This document shows positions 60,153 through 64,000 of a DNA stretch of 64,000 nt, in pieces. The translations under genes were made by a program, and so were the position numbers. Under the pieces are notes generated by a model. It was not told the DNA's origin. It ran no database searches and saw only the letters and a list, made by a program, of their open reading frames with translations. Source of the stretch: JAPPHA01 sp965242975 (GTDB lineage: Bacteria > Pseudomonadota > Alphaproteobacteria > Rhodobacterales > Rhodobacteraceae); assembly GCA_965242975.1 (NCBI GenBank), contig CBDETS010000007.1, forward strand, positions 1,612,001 through 1,676,000, given 5' to 3'. Numbering within the stretch: position 1 is the stretch's first letter; each line of letters opens with the position of its first letter.

Positions 60153-61025
60153 ATGGGGATTTCTGCGAACCGCATCAAGGCCTGGCTCGTTTTGATTCCG
60201 TGCATCGTTGTCGTCTTCTATTTCATCTGGGGATTTGCCGCGTACACCGCGTATCTGTCGGTCACGAAATCGACGTTCCTGCCGGATCACGAGTTCATCG
60301 GCGCAGCGAACTACCGTGTGCTCTTTGATCACCATCGGTGGTGGGTCGCCTACACCAACATGTTCATCTTCGGCGGGCTGTACCTCACCGGTTGCCTTGG
60401 GCTCGGCATCGGTCTCGCTATCCTCCTCGACCGACTGACCGGCAGCGAGACACTTTTTCGCACGATTTACCTCTATCCGATGTCTCTCTCGCTCGTGGTG
60501 ACAGGACTTGCCTGGCAGTGGATTCTCAACCCGACCATCGGGATCCAGAAACTGGTACGGGACACCGGTTATCCCGACTTCAAGTTCAACTGGCTGGTGT
60601 CTCCGGACCACGCCATCCTGACCGTTGCATTCGCCGCCATTTGGCACGGGACAGGACTCATCATGATCCTGTTCCTTGCCGGCATCAAGTCGGTCGACCC
60701 CGAGATTTGGAAGGCCTCCCGGATCGACAGGATTCCGGCCTGGCGGGTATATTTCAACATCATCCTGCCTCAGCTCAGGGCAACACTTCTCACGGCGGTC
60801 ATGCTCCTGGGGTTCCAGGTGGTCCGGAGTTTCGACGTGGTCGTGGCGCTGACCGACGGCGGGCCCGGCTATGCCTCGGACGTGCCGGCGCGGTACGTGT
60901 TCGAATACTTCTTCGAGCGCGGACGCATCGGACAGGGTGCTGCCGCTGCCGTTGTCATGGTGGCCACCATGATCGCGATCGTCCTTCCCTATCTCTACTT
61001 CGAGGTCCGGAGGAAGGAGGCATGA
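60153..61025 (+). CDS. ABC transporter permease (CUT1, MalF-like)
   Basis: A 290-residue permease with about six helices. WLVLIPCIVVVFYFIWGFAA starts the first helix. The EAA loop is VDPEIWKASRIDRIPAWRVY followed by FNIILPQLR. It overlaps the next permease by ATGA. With that protein it forms the channel. Confidence 0.93.
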   Translation: MGISANRIKAWLVLIPCIVVVFYFIWGFAAYTAYLSVTKSTFLPDHEFIGAANYRVLFDHHRWWVAYTNMFIFGGLYLTGCLGLGIGLAILLDRLTGSETLFRTIYLYPMSLSLVVTGLAWQWILNPTIGIQKLVRDTGYPDFKFNWLVSPDHAILTVAFAAIWHGTGLIMILFLAGIKSVDPEIWKASRIDRIPAWRVYFNIILPQLRATLLTAVMLLGFQVVRSFDVVVALTDGGPGYASDVPARYVFEYFFERGRIGQGAAAAVVMVATMIAIVLPYLYFEVRRKEA

Positions 61026-61876
61026 GGCGCTACACGCACAGGACCGCCCTGCTCTACGGTGCCCTCTTCGTCTGCGCGCTCTATTTCCTTTCACCCCTCT
61101 ACGTGATGCTGGTGGCCAGCTTCAAGACGCTGTCGGAAGTGCGCGGCAGTTCGATCATCAGCCTGCCCGAGGTCTGGACGATCCAGCCCTGGATCAAGGC
61201 CTGGTCGGAGGCCTGCTCGGGTCTTGAATGCAACGGGATCAGGCCCTATTTCATTGCGACCTTCGAGATCGCCATCCCCGCGGTCGCACTTTCCGTCCTT
61301 CTTGGCGCACTGAACGGATACGTCATGGCAAAGTGGCGGAGCCGGTCGGCGGATTTGATCTTCACCCTTCTCCTGGTCGGCAGTTTCGTTCCGCTCCAGT
61401 TGTACCTGATTCCCCTGGCGATCACGCTCCGCGAGTTGAACATCTACGGCACCACGACCGGGCTCATCCTGATACACACCGTCTACGGAGTCCCGCTGAC
61501 GACAATGCTCTTTCGCAATTTCTATGTCGCTCTACCCGACGAGCTGGTCCGCGCCGCGATCATGGATGGTGCCGGGTTTTTCAAGATCTTCGTCTCCGTC
61601 ATCCTGCCGTTGTCGCCGGCCATTGCCATCGTTGCCGTGATCCTCGTGTTCTCAGGCATCTACAACGACTTCCTGTTTGCACTGACGTTCGGCGAAACAG
61701 GCAAGCGGCCGATCATGGCCGCCGTGCAGAACATCGTTGCCTCGTCCTACGGGATCAAGGAATACAACGTGAACATTGCCGCGGTGATGATCTCGGCGCT
61801 GCCGACGCTTCTCCTGTTCCTCGTCGCCGGTCGGTTCTTTGTCCGTGGTCTCACCCAGGGCGCCCTGAAGGGATAG
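61022..61876 (+). CDS. ABC transporter permease (CUT1, MalG-like)
   Basis: A 284-residue permease. ALYFLSPLYVMLVASFKTLS is the first helix and loop typical of MalG types, and the EAA loop is PDELVRAAIMDGAGFFKIFV. The ATG at 61022 overlaps the preceding stop. A longer open frame upstream is not used. Confidence 0.93.
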   Translation: MRRYTHRTALLYGALFVCALYFLSPLYVMLVASFKTLSEVRGSSIISLPEVWTIQPWIKAWSEACSGLECNGIRPYFIATFEIAIPAVALSVLLGALNGYVMAKWRSRSADLIFTLLLVGSFVPLQLYLIPLAITLRELNIYGTTTGLILIHTVYGVPLTTMLFRNFYVALPDELVRAAIMDGAGFFKIFVSVILPLSPAIAIVAVILVFSGIYNDFLFALTFGETGKRPIMAAVQNIVASSYGIKEYNVNIAAVMISALPTLLLFLVAGRFFVRGLTQGALKG

Positions 61877-61880
61877 GTGC

Positions 61881-62975
61881 ATGTCGTTGAAACTGACCGA
61901 CCTCGCCAAGAGCTTTGGTCCGGTTGAAGTCCTCAGGGACGTCAACATCGAGATCGAACAGGGGGATTTCCTGGTCCTGCTCGGCGGCAGCGGTTGCGGC
62001 AAGACGACACTGTTGAACTGCGTCGCCGGGCTGGAGGAAACGACCGCCGGCAGGATCGAGATCAACGGCAGGGACGTCACCCGGGTCGAGCCGAGCGACC
62101 GGAATGTCGCGATGGTTTTCCAGTCCTATGCACTCTATCCCACGATGAAGGTCGCGCGGAACATCAGTTTCGGGCTCGAGTGCCAGGGAGTTCCCCGGGC
62201 TGAACGCCGGCGCGCCGTCGAGCGTGTCGCAAATCTCCTGCAGATCGCTGATCTCCTGGACCGCAAACCTTCGCAGTTGTCCGGCGGCCAACGGCAGCGG
62301 GTTGCGATCGGGCGGGCACTGGTTCGCGACCCCGAGATCTTTCTTCTCGACGAACCCATGTCAAACCTGGACGTCAAACTGCGCAACCAGATGCGGCTGG
62401 AACTGCGCGAGTTGCACGGGAAACTCGGAGCCACCTTCGTCCTCGTGACACACGATCAGATCGAGGCGATGACAATGGCCACGAAAGTGGCCGTCCTGGA
62501 CGGCGGTCACGTACAGCAGTTCGGAACGCCCTACGACATCTACTACACGCCGCGAAACAGGTTCGTCGCCGAGTTTGTCGGCCTCAACAAGATGAACTTT
62601 CTCGCCGGCCGGATTACCTACCGGGACGCCGTACCCGCAGTGGCGGTCGGCAACCATGTCGCTCCGCTTTCGCACTATGTTTTCTCGGAAGGAAATCCGG
62701 AAGAGGGACGACGCGTACTCCTCGGGATTCGCCCCGAAAACATCTACCGGTCACGCGACAGGCTGGAGGGCCGTGCGTTCTTCCAGGCGGAACGGAACGT
62801 GTGCCGAAAGGACATGGCGGGCGGCGACCTCCAGGTCTGGTTCGAATTCGAAGGCCAGATGATGGCGTGCAGGGTGCGGTCGTCGCGCCCACCGGGTCTC
62901 GATGAGAGGACCACGTTCTTCCTCGATCTGCACAACGCGTCGCTCTTCGACGCAGAAACCGAAAGGCGTCTATAG
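61881..62975 (+). CDS. ABC transporter ATP-binding protein (UgpC/MsmK type)
   Basis: A 364-residue ATPase. Walker A is LLGGSGCGKTTLLN, the signature LSGGQRQRVAIGRALV, Walker B EIFLLDEPMSNLD and the switch His in VLVTHDQIEAMTMA. The C-terminal TOBE domain contains VLLGIRPENIYRSRD. It starts 4 bp after the second permease and completes the importer. Last gene of the cluster. Confidence 0.95.
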   Translation: MSLKLTDLAKSFGPVEVLRDVNIEIEQGDFLVLLGGSGCGKTTLLNCVAGLEETTAGRIEINGRDVTRVEPSDRNVAMVFQSYALYPTMKVARNISFGLECQGVPRAERRRAVERVANLLQIADLLDRKPSQLSGGQRQRVAIGRALVRDPEIFLLDEPMSNLDVKLRNQMRLELRELHGKLGATFVLVTHDQIEAMTMATKVAVLDGGHVQQFGTPYDIYYTPRNRFVAEFVGLNKMNFLAGRITYRDAVPAVAVGNHVAPLSHYVFSEGNPEEGRRVLLGIRPENIYRSRDRLEGRAFFQAERNVCRKDMAGGDLQVWFEFEGQMMACRVRSSRPPGLDERTTFFLDLHNASLFDAETERRL

Positions 62976-63558
62976 TGCCCGGCGCACTTGACCATTGTAC
63001 CGGCCGGTATTTTCCGTGAGCCCCGGTGGGTTACATCAGCCGCAGTGCAACGAATCCTCCGCGACCGCGCCGGTGCTGCCAGGCCCCGATCTCAACAGGA
63101 GTGTCCAAATCGAATTTGCAGAAAATTCAGGGCACTACTCGCCATTGCAAGGCCACCGGTCCACGGACGGAAATTCCGCCGCCAGGATTTCAGCATGTCA
63201 ATTCGATGTTCGGCGTACTTGCGCTGACCTTTGTCTCGCTGCGCCTTCCTGACGCGCCTCTCCTTCCTCCTGGGCGGTTCCGGCGTCCCCGACTTTTCCG
63301 GAAACGCCCCGAAAAACCGGTGAGCGGCGAAGTTCGGCCCGCACCCTGGCTTGCCCGCCTTTTGTTCCCCGGCAATCTGGCGGGAGTGCCGAAAATTCGT
63401 GAATTTTGTGGACCCCGGGACACATTTCTGACTGCGCCGGGAACCCGGTCCTGTTCATCGGCCGCTCAACTCAACAATTTTGCGAGAGGACCTGGTACGA
63501 AATGTTACGTGTATAAAGAGGCGTCCATCGTGAATGACCCGGGCTTACGGGCCTGCAA
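62976..63558. other. Gap between convergent genes, no gene seen
   Basis: About 580 bp with low-complexity chance frames only. No strong terminator with a T run was found after the ATPase gene. Confidence 0.5.
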
Positions 63559-64000
63559 TCAACACGCAGCCTGAAGGCCTTGCCCCGGAAGACTGGCCAG
63601 AAGCAAATTCGTGTACTCGTGCTCAGGACCAGAGAATATCTTCTTTGTCGCGCCTTTCTCGACAATCTCGCCGTTTTTCAGGACCCAAAGGTAATCGCTC
63701 GCTTCGTGAATCACGTTCAAATCATGGGAAATGAAGAGCGTTGTTAGATTGAGTTCCTGCTGAAGGTCCTCAAACAGATCAAGTACTTCCGCCTGAATGG
63801 AGACATCCAGCGCGGATACCGGTTCATCTGCAACCAAGATATCGGGTTCAACGGACAACGCGCGGGCGATATTTACCCGCTGACGCTGGCCTCCGGAAAC
63901 TTGGTGCGGGAACCGATCGGCGAATTCCTGAGGTAGTCCAACCGCTTCCAAAAGCATCGCAATCCTGTCGGACCGCTGGCTCGATTTGCAAATGTTATGA
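63559..64000 (-). CDS. Oligopeptide-type ABC ATPase, C-terminal part (cut by window end)
   Basis: The frame stays open to the right edge of the window. Visible are the signature HQVSGGQRQRVNIARALSV, Walker B ILVADEPVSALDVSIQAEVL, the switch His in LFISHDLNVIHEASDYLWVL and the C-terminal EHEYTNLLLASLPG. It is another DppF/OppF or microcin C-type ATPase, unlike the one at 28937-29917 in detail. Its stop lies near 63559; the N-terminal half, including Walker A, is outside the window. Confidence 0.9.
   Translation of the reverse strand, partial: HNICKSSQRSDRIAMLLEAVGLPQEFADRFPHQVSGGQRQRVNIARALSVEPDILVADEPVSALDVSIQAEVLDLFEDLQQELNLTTLFISHDLNVIHEASDYLWVLKNGEIVEKGATKKIFSGPEHEYTNLLLASLPGQGLQAAC

Overview
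The window looks like a chromosomal segment of a GC-rich alphaproteobacterium, most likely Rhodobacterales or close to it. The evidence is gene content and order: DUF1289-ruvX-ccmI, YbjN-proC-csaA, a Porin_4-type porin, a four-subunit sarcosine oxidase (soxBDAG), and a DUF4212/sodium symporter pair. No rRNA, tRNA or CRISPR array was recognised. Several stretches of 300-900 bp hold no convincing gene, and there are several broken genes and insertion sequences, so the genome seems to be losing genes and may be host-associated (inference).

Layout. 1-5.6 kb: a PhyH-type dioxygenase, then a three-level nest of insertion sequences. An IS91-family transposase is split by an IS4-family element (13-bp inverted repeats, 9-bp target duplication), and the IS4 transposase is split by an IS110-family element whose left non-coding end probably encodes a bridge RNA. 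5.9-9.2 kb: a dimethylglycine/sarcosine dehydrogenase-like flavoprotein behind a choline-kinase-like phosphotransferase. 9.2-11 kb: ccmI-ruvX-DUF1289. 11.3-16.6 kb: soxB-soxD-soxA-soxG. 17.1-24.8 kb: nitroreductase (apparent CTG start), GNAT acetyltransferase, aspS, carB and tdk.

25.2-38.9 kb: a LuxR-autotransporter module is present twice in opposite orientation. The left copy is a relic. The right copy keeps an apparently intact MalT-like LuxR regulator beside an internally deleted autotransporter. Between the copies lie a porin and a five-gene peptide (Dpp/Opp) ABC transporter operon. 39.2-41.5 kb: an intact IS66-family element (14-bp inverted repeats, exact 8-bp target duplication) that carries a DNA adenine methylase gene overlapping its transposase. 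41.5-43.1 kb: a small hypothetical gene and an ImmA/IrrE-like gene that is frameshifted in an A run.

44-50 kb: csaA, proC, YbjN, a degraded gene, glyoxalase I, a Rieske oxygenase alpha subunit and a conserved hypothetical. 50.1-52.7 kb: DUF4212 plus SSS symporter and a YggT-like protein. 52.9-63 kb: a co-directional cluster of a phytoene-dehydrogenase-like flavoprotein, a nitrilase-superfamily hydrolase, an 89-aa unknown, an acetolactate-synthase-like ThDP enzyme, a HisC-like aminotransferase and a complete CUT1-type ABC importer. It looks like one uptake and conversion pathway for an unidentified, probably nitrogen-containing, substrate. The window ends inside another oligopeptide-type ABC ATPase gene.

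Taken together, the catabolic genes (DMGDH-like enzyme, sarcosine oxidase, Rieske oxygenase, peptide and CUT1 importers, symporter) point to a heterotroph feeding on methylated amines, peptides and small organic solutes.
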